64,000 nucleotides of DNA, from the NCBI RefSeq assembly GCF_014204795.1, contig NZ_JACHMB010000001.1:6150501-6214500 (forward strand), given 5' to 3'. Shown piece after piece: positions 42,719-51,753 of the stretch. The notes beneath the pieces are model-generated. The model worked only from the letters and a program-made list of their open reading frames with translations, searched no databases and was not told where the DNA came from. Position numbers and translations under genes: made by a program. This DNA is from Nonomuraea jabiensis. GTDB taxonomy: Bacteria > Actinomycetota > Actinomycetes > Streptosporangiales > Streptosporangiaceae. Every line of letters begins with the position of its first letter. Positions within the stretch are counted from its first letter, which is position 1.

Positions 42719-45121
42719 TCAGGGGGAAGGGGTGAGGTCGTAGAGGGTGCCTCGGTGGGTGTTGAGGACGACGACGTTCGGCTCCGGGCGGGAGACCGTG
42801 ACCGGGCGGCCGCCTGACGTCACCGTCACCGGCGCCCCCGTCCGGAGGGTGAGCCGGCGGCCCAGGTCCGAACGGATCCGCCCCCGTGTCAGCGCGCCCC
42901 CGCTCCACGACAGGTCCACCTCGAAGCCGCCCCGAGCCCGGAAGCCCCGGATCGACCCGGCCGGCCAGGCGGCGGGCAGGGCGGGCAGCAGGTGGACCTG
43001 GTCCCCGTGGCTCTGCAGCAGCATCTCCGTGATCCCCGACGTCCCGCCGAAGTTGCCGTCGATCTGGAACGGCGGATGCAGGTCGAACATGTTCGGCGCC
43101 GTACGGGCGGGCAGCAGCAGGTTCGACAGCCGCTTGTACGCCTCGGGAGCGTCCAGCAGCCGCGCCCAGAAGTTGATCTTCCAGGCGAGCGACCACCCGG
43201 CCCCCGCCTCGCCGCGCAGCTCCAGGGTGCGCCGGGCGGCGGCGGCCAGGTCGGGTGACAGGCGGGGGTCGATCTGGTGGCCGGGGAAGAGGCCCCACAG
43301 GTGCGAGATGTGGCGGCTGCGCGAGAGCGCCGCGTCGCCCCGGTAGTCCTCCTGCCACTCCTGGATCTGCCCCAGGTGCCCGATCTGGTTCGGGACGAGC
43401 CTCGACCGGGCGTCCGCAGCCTTGGCGCGCATCTCCGCCTCGACCCCCAGGATCTCCGACGCCTCCCCGAAGGCCCCGAACAGGTCCCGCAGGATCTGCA
43501 TGTCCATGGTGGGCCCCGCGCAGATGCTGACGTTCTCCCCGCCGTCCTCGTGGTGCCCGACCTCCGGGGAGTGCGACGGGTTCGTCACCAGGTAGCCGCT
43601 GCGGGGATCGGTCTGCAGCGTGTCCAGGAAGAACTCCACCGACCCCTTGATCAGCGGGAAGTGCTCGCGCAGGCGCCGCTCGTCCCCCGTGTAGAGGTAG
43701 TGCTCCCAGAGCATCAGGCACAGCCACGCCCCGCCGGTGGGCCACACGCCGTAGAAGGCGAAGTCCACGGGCGCCGTCCCGCGCCAGCCGTCGGTGTTGT
43801 GGTGCGCCACCCAGCCCTTCGCGCCGTACTGCGTCGCAGCCGTCCTGGCCCCCGTCTCCGCCAGATCCTTGATCAGGTCGAACAGCGGGTCCATGCACTC
43901 GACCAGGTTCGCGGGCGCGGCAGGCCAGTAGTTCATCTCGCAGTTGATGTTGATGGTGTACTTCGACTCCCACGCGGGCGTGAGCGAGTCGTTCCAGATG
44001 CCCTGCAGGTTGGCGGCGTAGCCGGGCGAGCGGGAGGAGGAGATCAGCAGGTAGCGGCCGAACTGGTAGTACAGGGCGGCCAGCCCGGGGTCGGTGTCGA
44101 GCTGCTTGCGCGCGATGCGCTGGTCGGTGGGGAGCGCGGCGGCCTCCGAGGTGCCCAGGTCGATGTCGAGTCGCCCGAAGAGCCGCTGGTAGTCCCGTAC
44201 GTGCTTGCGCTTCAGCACCTCGTACGGCTGCCCGCCCGCCCGCGTGAGATGCCGGCCCGCCACCTCGGCCGGGTCGCCGCCGACGTCCTTGTAGCTGCGG
44301 TAGCTGGAGCCCATGGAGATCAGCAGCGTGACCTCGTCCGCGCCCTCGACGATCAGCGTGCCGCCGTCGGTGCGGACCGCGCCGCCGCGGGTCCGCGCCC
44401 TGGCCAGGGCGCGGAAGCGGACCTCGCCCTTCAGGCCCTGCGTGTCGGTGCTGACCCCGTCCAGGGCGATCGAGTCGCGGCCGGCGGAGGAGGTGGAGGA
44501 CGCCTGCGGGCTGGTGAAGGCCGCCTGGAACGTCACCGAGCCGGGCTTGTCGGCCGTGTGGCGGACGACGACGACCTGGTCGGGGTTGCTGGCGAAGACC
44601 TCGCGCGTGTGGCGCACGCCGTCGCGCACGTACGTGACCGTGGTGACGGCCCGGGACAGGTCCAGCTCGCGGCGGTACTCGGTGAACTCCGCCGCGCCCG
44701 GGAAGGTCAGCGTGAGGTCGCCCAGCACCTGGTACGGCGCCTGCTCGCTGGGCTTGCCGAGGAACTTCTCGTCCGCCAGGTTCTGGGCGGCCTGCCACTT
44801 GTCCTCCCAGACCAGCCGCCTGATCTCGGGGAGTGCGGCCAGGGCCTCGGGGTTGTCGTAGTCGTGCGGCCCGCCGGCCCAGATGCTGTCCTCGTTGAGC
44901 TGCAGGCGCTCGGTGGCCACGCCGCCGAAGACCATGGCCCCGAGCCTGCCGCACCCGACCGGCAGCGCCTCCAGCCAGGCCGCCGCCGGGCGGTCGTACC
45001 AGAGCTTGAGCGGGCCGGCGGCCGGGGAGGCGTGCGCGGGGGTGGTCACGAGCAGGGATCCGGCCGCGGCCCCTAAGCCGGTCTTGAGTACGCCTCGTCG
45101 TGTGTAGCCGTCGTTGGACAC
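42719..45121 (-). CDS. secreted GH95-type alpha-L-fucosidase (or alpha-L-galactosidase)
   Basis: An 800-residue exported glycosidase. The GTG start is preceded by AGGAG with a 5-base gap and gives a Tat-type signal (YTRRGVLKTGLGAAAGSLLV). The GH95 N-terminal domain is unmistakable: LWYDRPAAAWLEALPVGCGR, LGAMVFGGVATERLQLNEDS and IWAGGP. The (alpha/alpha)6 catalytic region has NINCEMNYWPAAPANLVE and GGAWLCLMLWEHYL, with the expected acidic and Asn residues. GH95 enzymes cleave alpha-1,2-linked L-fucose or L-galactose. It diverges from the L-fucose dehydrogenase gene, a functional match. Confidence 0.93.
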   Translation of the reverse strand: MSNDGYTRRGVLKTGLGAAAGSLLVTTPAHASPAAGPLKLWYDRPAAAWLEALPVGCGRLGAMVFGGVATERLQLNEDSIWAGGPHDYDNPEALAALPEIRRLVWEDKWQAAQNLADEKFLGKPSEQAPYQVLGDLTLTFPGAAEFTEYRRELDLSRAVTTVTYVRDGVRHTREVFASNPDQVVVVRHTADKPGSVTFQAAFTSPQASSTSSAGRDSIALDGVSTDTQGLKGEVRFRALARARTRGGAVRTDGGTLIVEGADEVTLLISMGSSYRSYKDVGGDPAEVAGRHLTRAGGQPYEVLKRKHVRDYQRLFGRLDIDLGTSEAAALPTDQRIARKQLDTDPGLAALYYQFGRYLLISSSRSPGYAANLQGIWNDSLTPAWESKYTININCEMNYWPAAPANLVECMDPLFDLIKDLAETGARTAATQYGAKGWVAHHNTDGWRGTAPVDFAFYGVWPTGGAWLCLMLWEHYLYTGDERRLREHFPLIKGSVEFFLDTLQTDPRSGYLVTNPSHSPEVGHHEDGGENVSICAGPTMDMQILRDLFGAFGEASEILGVEAEMRAKAADARSRLVPNQIGHLGQIQEWQEDYRGDAALSRSRHISHLWGLFPGHQIDPRLSPDLAAAARRTLELRGEAGAGWSLAWKINFWARLLDAPEAYKRLSNLLLPARTAPNMFDLHPPFQIDGNFGGTSGITEMLLQSHGDQVHLLPALPAAWPAGSIRGFRARGGFEVDLSWSGGALTRGRIRSDLGRRLTLRTGAPVTVTSGGRPVTVSRPEPNVVVLNTHRGTLYDLTPSP

Positions 45122-45313
45122 CGTCACTCCTGTTCCAGAACACGGTGGAGGGGGAGCGCAGGGATGCGTACGACCTGTCCGGCTCAGCAGCCGCTCACAG
45201 GGACGCCACAAGCGCGGTGAACGTAGGATGTATCTTTACGCTACAACGTCATCTGATGTCCATACCGCCCGTAGATCTAGCCGAAAGATGGGACCTCTGC
45301 TAGGTTGCCGATC
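45122..45313. promoter_or_regulatory. divergent promoter region, GH95 and L-fucose dehydrogenase genes
   Basis: A 190-bp gap with an AT-rich centre (45230-45275) that should hold both promoters. I see repeated GATGT elements but no clean palindrome, so no specific operator is called. Confidence 0.4.
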
Positions 45314-46192
45314 ATGGAGAAGCTCGGGCGCAGCGGCGTTGGCGTTTCCCGGATCGGCCTCGGCACCGCGCCCCTGGGCGGGCTCTACACCGCGGTCGGC
45401 GACCAGCAGGCCGCCGCCACGCTCGAAGCCGCCTGGTCCGCGGGCGTCCGCTACTTCGACACCGCCCCCCGCTACGGCTCCGGCCTGGCCGAAAGGAGGC
45501 TGGGAAGCTTCCTCGCGGGCGTCGACCGGTCCGAGGCGACGGTGTCCAGCAAGGTCGGCGCGCTGCTCGATCCCGCCAGGCGCGACTACACCGTGGAGGG
45601 TGTCTACGCCTCGCTCGCCGCCAGCCTCGAACGCTCCGGGCTGGACGCGTTCGACATCCTGCTCATCCACGACCCCGACGACCACTGGGAGGAGGCCGTG
45701 CGGCACGCCTACCCGGCGCTCGCGCGGCTGCGCGAGCAGGGCGGGGTGCGGGCGATCGGCGTCGGCATGACGCAGGCGGAGATGCTGGTCAGGTTCGTGC
45801 GGGAGACCGATGTCGACTGCGTGATGGTGGCCGGCCGCTACAGCCTGCTCGACCGTACGGCGGCCGACGAGCTGCTCCCGCTGTGCGCCGAGCGCGGCAC
45901 CGGCGTGCTGGTGGCGGGGGTGTTCAACGGCGGCATCCTGGCCGACCCGGGGCCCGGCGCGTACTACGACTACGCCCCGGCGCCCGAGCCCGTGCTGAAG
46001 CGGGCGCGCGGCCTGGCCGAGCGCTGCGCCGCCCACGACGTGCCGCTCGCGGCGGCCGCGCTCCAGTTCCCGTTGCGCCACCCGGCGGTGACCGGCATCG
46101 TGGTCGGCGCCCGCAGCCCCGAGGAGGTGGCCGAGGACCTCGCCCTGGCCGCCACCCCGATTCCCGAAGCCCTCTGGACCGAGTTGGACTGA
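45314..46192 (+). CDS. aldo/keto reductase, L-fucose (D-threo-aldose 1-) dehydrogenase type
   Basis: A 292-residue NAD(P)-dependent oxidoreductase. The ATG of MEKLGRSGVGVSRIGLGTAP gives the usual family start. The AKR tetrad is visible: Asp and Tyr in RYFDTAPRYGSG, Lys in VSSKVG, His in DILLIHDPDDHW. The sequence pattern is that of D-threo-aldose 1-dehydrogenases, which oxidise L-fucose to the lactone. The following gene, 4 bases later, is an L-fuconolactonase-like amidohydrolase, giving the first two steps of the non-phosphorylating fucose pathway. Divergent from a GH95 fucosidase. Confidence 0.88.
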   Translation: MEKLGRSGVGVSRIGLGTAPLGGLYTAVGDQQAAATLEAAWSAGVRYFDTAPRYGSGLAERRLGSFLAGVDRSEATVSSKVGALLDPARRDYTVEGVYASLAASLERSGLDAFDILLIHDPDDHWEEAVRHAYPALARLREQGGVRAIGVGMTQAEMLVRFVRETDVDCVMVAGRYSLLDRTAADELLPLCAERGTGVLVAGVFNGGILADPGPGAYYDYAPAPEPVLKRARGLAERCAAHDVPLAAAALQFPLRHPAVTGIVVGARSPEEVAEDLALAATPIPEALWTELD

Positions 46193-46195
46193 GCC

Positions 46196-47026
46196 ATGAC
46201 CCGTATCGACGCCCACCACCACGTCTGGGACCTCGCCGCCCGCCCGCACGGCTGGCTCGACCCCGAACCGCTGGCGCCCATCCGGCGCACGTTCACCCTC
46301 GACGACCTCGCCGGGCCCGCGGCGGCGGCCGGGGTGAGCGCCACCGTGCTGGTGCAGGTGCTGCCCGATCTGACCGAGACGCGCGAGTTCCTGGCCCTGG
46401 CCGCGGAGTCCGACCTGGTCGCGGGCGTCGTCGGCTGGATCGACCTGACCGCGCCCGACGCCGCCGACACCCTGGCGGGCCTGCCGGCCGGGCTGGTGGG
46501 CGTCCGCCACGGCGTCCAGTCCGAGCCGGACCCCGACTGGCTCACCCGGCCCGACGTGCGCCGCGGGCTCGCCGCGGTGGCCGAGGCCGGGCTGGCCTAC
46601 GACCTGCTCACGCTGCCGCACCAGCTCCCCGCCGCCGTCGACACCGTGACGGCCATGCCCGAGCTCACGTTCGTGCTCGACCACCTGTCCAAGCCGCCGA
46701 TCGCCGCCGGCGAGCTGGAGCCGTGGCGCAGCCGGATCCTGGAGCTGGCCGCCCGCCCGAACGTCTTCTGCAAGCTGTCCGGCATGGTCACCGAGGCCGA
46801 CTGGAAGTCCTGGCAGGTGGCCGACCTGCGGCCGTACGCCGAGACCGTCCTGGAGGCGTTCGGACCGGAGCGGGTGATGTTCGGCTCCGACTGGCCGGTG
46901 TGCCTGCTCGCGGCCGGCTACGACCAGGTCGCACAGGCCGCGGACGACCTGTGCGCCGGGTTGTCGGAAGGCGAGCGGGCCGAGGTCTTCGCCGGTACGG
47001 CCCGCCGCGCGTACCGGCTGCACTAG
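46196..47026 (+). CDS. amidohydrolase-2 family, L-fuconolactonase-like
   Basis: A 276-residue TIM-barrel hydrolase. Metal ligands are visible as HxH in MTRIDAHHHVWDLAARPHGW, His in LTFVLDHLSKPPIA and Asp in RVMFGSDWPVC. These are the hallmarks of COG3618 lactonases, including L-fuconolactone hydrolase. It is co-transcribed with the fucose dehydrogenase-type gene, so it should open the lactone to L-fuconate. The fuconate dehydratase expected next is not in the window. Confidence 0.87.
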   Translation: MTRIDAHHHVWDLAARPHGWLDPEPLAPIRRTFTLDDLAGPAAAAGVSATVLVQVLPDLTETREFLALAAESDLVAGVVGWIDLTAPDAADTLAGLPAGLVGVRHGVQSEPDPDWLTRPDVRRGLAAVAEAGLAYDLLTLPHQLPAAVDTVTAMPELTFVLDHLSKPPIAAGELEPWRSRILELAARPNVFCKLSGMVTEADWKSWQVADLRPYAETVLEAFGPERVMFGSDWPVCLLAAGYDQVAQAADDLCAGLSEGERAEVFAGTARRAYRLH

Positions 47027-47033
47027 GCCGTCC

Positions 47034-48077
47034 TCATGGGGAGACGCGGAAGGTCGTCCGGTACGTCCGCGACTCCTGCGGGCCCAGCCAGATCATGCTG
47101 CCGTCCTCCCGCGCCGCCGCGTCGCCCGACACGTGGTGGGTGGACGGCTCCAGGCCGACCGCGTAGTTGCCCGAGCGCAGGTTCAGCCACTCGAAGAAGT
47201 ACGGGAACTCCGCCGCCCGCCACTCCACGGTGACCTTCATCCCGAGCCGGTCGTTGGCCACCGCCACCCGGTGCAGCCCGTCGGCGCCGGGGTTGAGCGC
47301 GTGCTCGTACACCTGCTCCACGAATCCCGGCGCCGGCCCGGGGAAGGTCACGTGGTCGGCCTTCTGCTCGGCCACGCTGTCGCTCTGCCAGAGCGTCTCG
47401 CGGATGTCGGCCTCCAGCCGCGCGCCCTCGTCCAGCAGCGGCCAGCCCAGGTTGATGTGGTAGAGGAACATGTGCGGCGCCGGTTCGAACCCGGCGTTGG
47501 TGACGGTGTCGACCAGCCTGATCTCGTCGCCGCCCAGGTCGGCCTCGATGCGGCGGACCAGCCGCAGGTTCTCGGCGAACACCGCGGCCTGGCGCACCTC
47601 ACCCTCGGCCCACAGCACGCACCGGTCACCGTCCCAGCGCTCGCCGTACCCGGTGAGCCGGGCCGGGAGGTTGCCCGCGCGGCCGTGCAGCCCGTGCCGC
47701 ACCGACCGGCGGGGCGGGTAGCGGTAGGTGTCGGCGGGCACCTCGCCCCCGAACAGCGTGTGGTCGAGCCCGGCCGTGACGACGAGCCCGGAGAACGAGC
47801 GCAGCCAGGACAGCCCGTCCTCGTCGGCGTTCTCGTGCAGCCCGGGGTGGCGGAAGCCGGTGGGGGAGCGCCAGCCGAACGAGCGCCCGGCGTGCTCGGC
47901 GTGCCCGATGTCCATGCACCTGTCCACCAGCACGTCGAACGCCAGCCCCGAGCCGGTGCGGAACTCCAGCGTCCTGATGCCCCGCTCGACCCCGTCCCCG
48001 AGCGTCACCAGCCGGACCCCGCCGGCCGCGCTCAGGTCCCCGGTCAGCTCGGCCAGCCGCCTGCGGTCCGGCGTCAT
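47034..48077 (-). CDS. DUF4432 family protein, aldose-1-epimerase-like
   Basis: A 347-residue protein of the galactose-mutarotase-like superfamily. Typical segments are FDVLVDRCMDIGHAEHAGRS, APHMFLYHINLGWPLLDEGA and NYAVGLEPSTHHVSG. The ATG overlaps the stop of the SDR gene (ATGA). Such proteins usually interconvert sugar anomers or bind keto-sugars, and it faces the fucose-oxidation genes. The real substrate is unknown. Confidence 0.82.
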   Translation of the reverse strand: MTPDRRRLAELTGDLSAAGGVRLVTLGDGVERGIRTLEFRTGSGLAFDVLVDRCMDIGHAEHAGRSFGWRSPTGFRHPGLHENADEDGLSWLRSFSGLVVTAGLDHTLFGGEVPADTYRYPPRRSVRHGLHGRAGNLPARLTGYGERWDGDRCVLWAEGEVRQAAVFAENLRLVRRIEADLGGDEIRLVDTVTNAGFEPAPHMFLYHINLGWPLLDEGARLEADIRETLWQSDSVAEQKADHVTFPGPAPGFVEQVYEHALNPGADGLHRVAVANDRLGMKVTVEWRAAEFPYFFEWLNLRSGNYAVGLEPSTHHVSGDAAAREDGSMIWLGPQESRTYRTTFRVSP

Positions 48078-48772
48078 GCCATCACCCACCCTCCGTTGAC
48101 TTCGATGGTCTGGCCCGTGACGAACGACGCGTCCGGGCCCGCGAGGAACGACACCACGGCCGCCAGCTCGTCGGGCGTGCCGCGCCGCTGGAGCGACTGC
48201 CGCTCCAGGACGAACCGGTTGTACGCCTCGGGATCCTCGTGGATCTCCTCGGCCGCCGTCGGGAACGCGCCCGGCGAGACGCAGTTGACCCGGATCTCCC
48301 GCGGCCCCAGCTCGCGGGCCAGCGCCCTGGTCAGCGCCGCCGCCGCGCCCTTGGTGGCCACGTACGCGGCCAGGTCGGACCAGCCGCCGTGCATGGTGAT
48401 CGAGGCGATGTTGACGATCGCGCCGCCCGCGGCCATCTGCCTGGCCGCGTGCTGGGCGGTCAGCCAGTAGGCCCGCTGGTTGACCGCGTGCACGTCCTCG
48501 TACTCGGCCAGCGGCACCTCCAGGAACGGCCTGGCGGGGTAGATCGCCGCGTTGTTGACGAGGATGCCGACCGGGCCGAGCCGCGCGGCCGTCTCGGCGA
48601 ACGCGGACTCGATCGCGGCCGGGTCGCGCAGGTCCACCTTCAGGTTGAGCGCGCCTTCGAGGAAGCCGGGGTCGAGGTCGAGCGCCGCCACCTGGTGGCC
48701 GTCGGCGGCCAGCCGGCGGACGATCGCCCTGCCGAGCGCTCCGGCGGCGCCTGTCACGAGCGCCGTGGTCAT
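48074..48772 (-). CDS. short-chain dehydrogenase/reductase
   Basis: A 232-residue classical SDR. I chose the ATG of MTTALVTGAAGALGRAIVRR because GGAGG precedes it by 5 bases. The TGxxxGxG cofactor loop (TGAAGALG), NNAA (LVNNAAIYPARP), catalytic Ser (IVNIASITMHGG) and YxxxK (YVATKGAAAA) are present. The C-terminus FVTGQTIEVNGGW is standard. Coupled on both sides by ATGA overlaps. It could be the 2-keto-3-deoxy-sugar-acid dehydrogenase, but specificity is not readable. Confidence 0.9.
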   Translation of the reverse strand: MTTALVTGAAGALGRAIVRRLAADGHQVAALDLDPGFLEGALNLKVDLRDPAAIESAFAETAARLGPVGILVNNAAIYPARPFLEVPLAEYEDVHAVNQRAYWLTAQHAARQMAAGGAIVNIASITMHGGWSDLAAYVATKGAAAALTRALARELGPREIRVNCVSPGAFPTAAEEIHEDPEAYNRFVLERQSLQRRGTPDELAAVVSFLAGPDASFVTGQTIEVNGGWVMA

Positions 48773-49785
48773 GTCTGCCTCCATGTCTTGTGCAGGTCCC
48801 TGAGCAGGTCGCGGGGCCGGACACGGGCCAGCAGCCCGTCGCGGAGCAGCGCGGACGACCGCTCCTGCAGCGCGATGTAGCCGGGGAAGCGCGGCCTGAT
48901 CCAGGCGGCCTCCAGGGTGGCGAGCGTGGGGTGGCCCTGCCAGGCGGAGCGGGCCGCGGGCTGCCCGCCGGTGGCCGGGAACAGCTTCGTCTGCACGGGC
49001 TCCGACACCAGGCGGCGCAGGTGGGCGCGGACGGCCTCGCGGATCGTGTCGATGCGCCGCCTGGAGACCACGAGCCCGGTGCCGCCGAGCACGCTCCCGG
49101 GCGGCTCGCCCGGCCAGGCGGGGGCGTCCGAGAAGGTCAGGGGGTAGGTCACGTAGCCGTACAGGAGAGGACAGCAGTCCACCCCGCCGGCCGTCATGGT
49201 GTCGAGCACGCCGATCGGGTTGAGCAGCGACACGTCGCGGTCGGACCGCGCGAGCAGCTCCGACATGAGCTCCAGCGCCCGCGTCCCGGCCGCCTCGTCG
49301 AGGAAGTCACCCGAGCACAGCGCGCAGAACATGAGGAACGCGTGCGGCCCGCCCAGGCACAACGCCATCCGCGCCTCCCGCGCGAATTCCGCCAGCTCCG
49401 GCCACGTCCCCGGGACCTCGACGCCGGGCCCGGCCGCGGCCACCTGGGTCGCGGCGTCGAGGGGCAGCGCCCACTGGCGGCCCTCCAGGTGGTAGCTCTC
49501 GTAGCTCCTGCCGACGAAGCGGTTCTCCACCGGCTCGTCGAACAGCTCGTCCATCGGCACGAGCGCGTCCATGGCCGCGCCCAGCCCGGGATGGTCGATC
49601 ACGAGCACGTCGTACGTCTCGCACAGCTTCGCGATCGGCTCCGACTCGAACCCCTCCAGGGGCTGCCGGTCCCACTGGATCGGCTCCGGAACGTCCCCAT
49701 AGGGGTTGTCCCCGGCCAGGTCGAGCCGCGTCAGCTCGTCCAGCGGCGCGTACCCCCGGGGATGGTCCCAGGTCAGTCCTCGCAT
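48769..49785 (-). CDS. solute-binding-protein-like protein without export signal
   Basis: A 338-residue protein that resembles family 1 extracellular solute-binding proteins (LAKLxETYD-type start, VEVPGTWPELAEFAREARMA, YVTYPLTFSDAPAWPGEPPG, LFPATGGQPAARSAWQ). It starts directly at MRGLTWDHPRGYAPLDELTR with no signal peptide or lipobox, so it should stay in the cytoplasm. The start overlaps the CoA-transferase gene by 13 bp and the stop overlaps the SDR gene. No permease is nearby. It may sense or buffer the substrate of this operon. Confidence 0.7.
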   Translation of the reverse strand: MRGLTWDHPRGYAPLDELTRLDLAGDNPYGDVPEPIQWDRQPLEGFESEPIAKLCETYDVLVIDHPGLGAAMDALVPMDELFDEPVENRFVGRSYESYHLEGRQWALPLDAATQVAAAGPGVEVPGTWPELAEFAREARMALCLGGPHAFLMFCALCSGDFLDEAAGTRALELMSELLARSDRDVSLLNPIGVLDTMTAGGVDCCPLLYGYVTYPLTFSDAPAWPGEPPGSVLGGTGLVVSRRRIDTIREAVRAHLRRLVSEPVQTKLFPATGGQPAARSAWQGHPTLATLEAAWIRPRFPGYIALQERSSALLRDGLLARVRPRDLLRDLHKTWRQT

Positions 49786-50963
49786 GCCAGCACGCCCTCC
49801 GCGACCAGCTCGGCCGTGCGCTCCGGCGGGTAGCCGAGCTCCTCCAGCAGCTCCCTGGTGTGCTCGCCGACCAGCGGCGCGCCCCGGCGCACCCGCGGCG
49901 GGGTGGCGCTGAAGCCGTAGGGGAAGCCGGGCGTGGTGACCGTGCCCTCGGTGCGGTGCTCGTAGGTGACGAACGAGCCGTTGTGCTTGACCTGCGGGTC
50001 CGCCACCAGCTCCGCGTACCCGTACACCGGGCCCGCCCACAGGTCGTGGCGGGCGCAGATCTCCAGCCACTCGGCCGTCGTCCGCTCCGGCAGCCGCCCG
50101 GCGACCATCGCGGTGATCTCGTCGCGCCTGGTGTGGCCGTCGGCGTCGCCGTCCATGGCGGCCAGCTCCGGCAGGTCGAGGGCGAGCGCGAGCGCGTCCA
50201 GCCTGGGCATGCCGAGCGCGAGGTAGCCGTCCTTGGTGGCGAAGACCCCGTACGGCGCGCGGATGTAGGTGTGGCCGTGCGGCTCGTGCCCGCGCCGCTG
50301 CGGCACGCCGCCGACCGTGAAGATCGACAGCTCCTGCATCTGCACGGCGACGGCCGCGTCCAGCATGTTGACGCTGACCCGCTGCCCCTCGCCGGTCCGC
50401 TCGCGGTGCAGCAGCGCGGCCAGCGCGCCCTCGAAGGCGCTGTAGGCGGTGATGGCGTCGACGGCGTACGTGCCCGCGGGGGCGGGCGGGTCGCCGTCGC
50501 GGCCGGTGCTCAGCATGGCGCCGCTCATGGCCTGCAGGAGCAGGTCCTGGCCGGGTCTCGACACGTACGGGCCGCTCTCGCCGTACCCGGACATGGAGAC
50601 GTACACGATGCCGGGGTTGATGGCGCGGATCGTGTCGTAGTCCATGCCGAGCCGCTCGGCCACGCCGGCGCGGTAGTTCTGCAGGAACACGTCCGCCGTC
50701 GCGGCGAGCCTGTGCACGATGGCGCGGCCCTCGGCGGACTTGAGGTTGACGGCGAGGCTGCGCTTGTTGCGGTTGAGGGACAGGAACGAGGCGTTCACCT
50801 TGTTGCCCGTCGCGCCTCCCGCCGGGGCGTGCCGCTGCCACTCGCCGGTCACCGGCTCCACCTTGACCACGTCCGCGCCCAGGTCGCCCAGGCGCATGGC
50901 GGCCAGCGGGCCCGCCATGGCGATGGACAGGTCGACCACGCGGTAGCCGTCCAGGACGCCCAT
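49773..50963 (-). CDS. CaiB/BaiF-type class III CoA-transferase
   Basis: A 396-residue cytoplasmic CoA-transferase. The N-terminus MGVLDGYRVVDLSIAMAGPL and LGDLGADVVKVEPVTGEW are typical, as are FLSLNRNKRSLAVNLKS and the RPGQDLLLQAMSGAM segment, which should carry the nucleophile Asp. It moves CoA from a donor to a carboxylic acid. Its start overlaps the stop of the enoyl-CoA hydratase gene, so the two likely act in sequence on one acid substrate. Confidence 0.92.
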   Translation of the reverse strand: MGVLDGYRVVDLSIAMAGPLAAMRLGDLGADVVKVEPVTGEWQRHAPAGGATGNKVNASFLSLNRNKRSLAVNLKSAEGRAIVHRLAATADVFLQNYRAGVAERLGMDYDTIRAINPGIVYVSMSGYGESGPYVSRPGQDLLLQAMSGAMLSTGRDGDPPAPAGTYAVDAITAYSAFEGALAALLHRERTGEGQRVSVNMLDAAVAVQMQELSIFTVGGVPQRRGHEPHGHTYIRAPYGVFATKDGYLALGMPRLDALALALDLPELAAMDGDADGHTRRDEITAMVAGRLPERTTAEWLEICARHDLWAGPVYGYAELVADPQVKHNGSFVTYEHRTEGTVTTPGFPYGFSATPPRVRRGAPLVGEHTRELLEELGYPPERTAELVAEGVLACED

Positions 50964-51727
50964 CAGCGCCCCTCGAAGACGGGCTCGCGGCGCTCGGCGA
51001 AGGCGGCCCGGCCCTCGGCCGCGTCCTGCGTGGCGAAGCAGACGGTCTGCAGGTCGCGCTCGTACTGGATGGCCTGGTCGAGCGGCATCGAGTAGGCCGC
51101 CTTGAGGTTGGCCTTGGCGGTCTGCGCGGCGATCGGCGGGCGCTTGGCGATCGTCGCGGCCAGTTCGAGGGCCGCCGGCACCAGCTTCTCCTGCGGGTAC
51201 ACGTCGGTGACCAGCCCCCAGCTCAGGGCGCGGCCGGCGTCGACGGGGTCGCCGGTGAGCAGCATCGTGGCGGCGTTGCCGGGCCCGACGGAGTGGGCCA
51301 GCAGCGCCGACTGGCCGCTGCCGCCGATCCAGCCGAGCTTGATCTCCGGCGCGGCGAACGTCGCCGTCTCGGCCGCCAGGCGGATGTCGCAGGCCATGGC
51401 CAGCTCCAGGCCGCCGCCGTAGGCGTAGCCGTTGACGGCCGCGATGATCGGCTTGCGCAGGGCGCGGACCGCGTCGCCGTAGTCGCCGCGGTTGCGGAAC
51501 TCCCACGGCGTGGCGTACTCGTCCAGCTCGCGGATGTCGCTACCGACGCAGAACGAGCGCTCGCCCGCGCCCGTGAGCACCGCGACCCGGATGGCGGGGT
51601 CGGCGTCCACCCGGCCCAGGCAGGCACGCAGCGCGGCGGCCATGTCAGGGGTGATCGCGTTGAGCTTGGCGGGTCTGTTGAGGGTGACGACGGCCACGGG
51701 GCCGTCCACGTCGATGAGGACGTCCAA
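50963..51727 (-). CDS. enoyl-CoA hydratase/isomerase family protein
   Basis: A 254-residue crotonase-fold protein. A TTG start gives MDVLIDVDGPVAVVTLNRPA. The two oxyanion-hole segments are visible (FCVGSDIRELDEY and NGYAYGGGLELAMACDIRL). One catalytic-type Glu is kept in AAPEIKLGWIGG, whereas the second usual Glu region is altered (GGSGQSALLAHSVG in place of GAGGTQRL). It may therefore be a hydratase with changed chemistry or another crotonase activity. Confidence 0.88.
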   Translation of the reverse strand: MDVLIDVDGPVAVVTLNRPAKLNAITPDMAAALRACLGRVDADPAIRVAVLTGAGERSFCVGSDIRELDEYATPWEFRNRGDYGDAVRALRKPIIAAVNGYAYGGGLELAMACDIRLAAETATFAAPEIKLGWIGGSGQSALLAHSVGPGNAATMLLTGDPVDAGRALSWGLVTDVYPQEKLVPAALELAATIAKRPPIAAQTAKANLKAAYSMPLDQAIQYERDLQTVCFATQDAAEGRAAFAERREPVFEGR

Positions 51728-51753
51728 GGTTGACTCTTTCTTGCTGGAGGCGG

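Noticed and set aside
41991..45143. 1050-codon open frame on the minus strand
   Set aside because: Runs through the GH95 gene in another frame and across the end of the IS630-GntR gene; Arg/Pro/Gly-rich without domain content.
48074..48784. earlier ATG for the SDR (MEADMTTALV)
   Set aside because: The GGAGG lies between the two ATGs and serves the downstream one, which also gives the usual cofactor-loop position.
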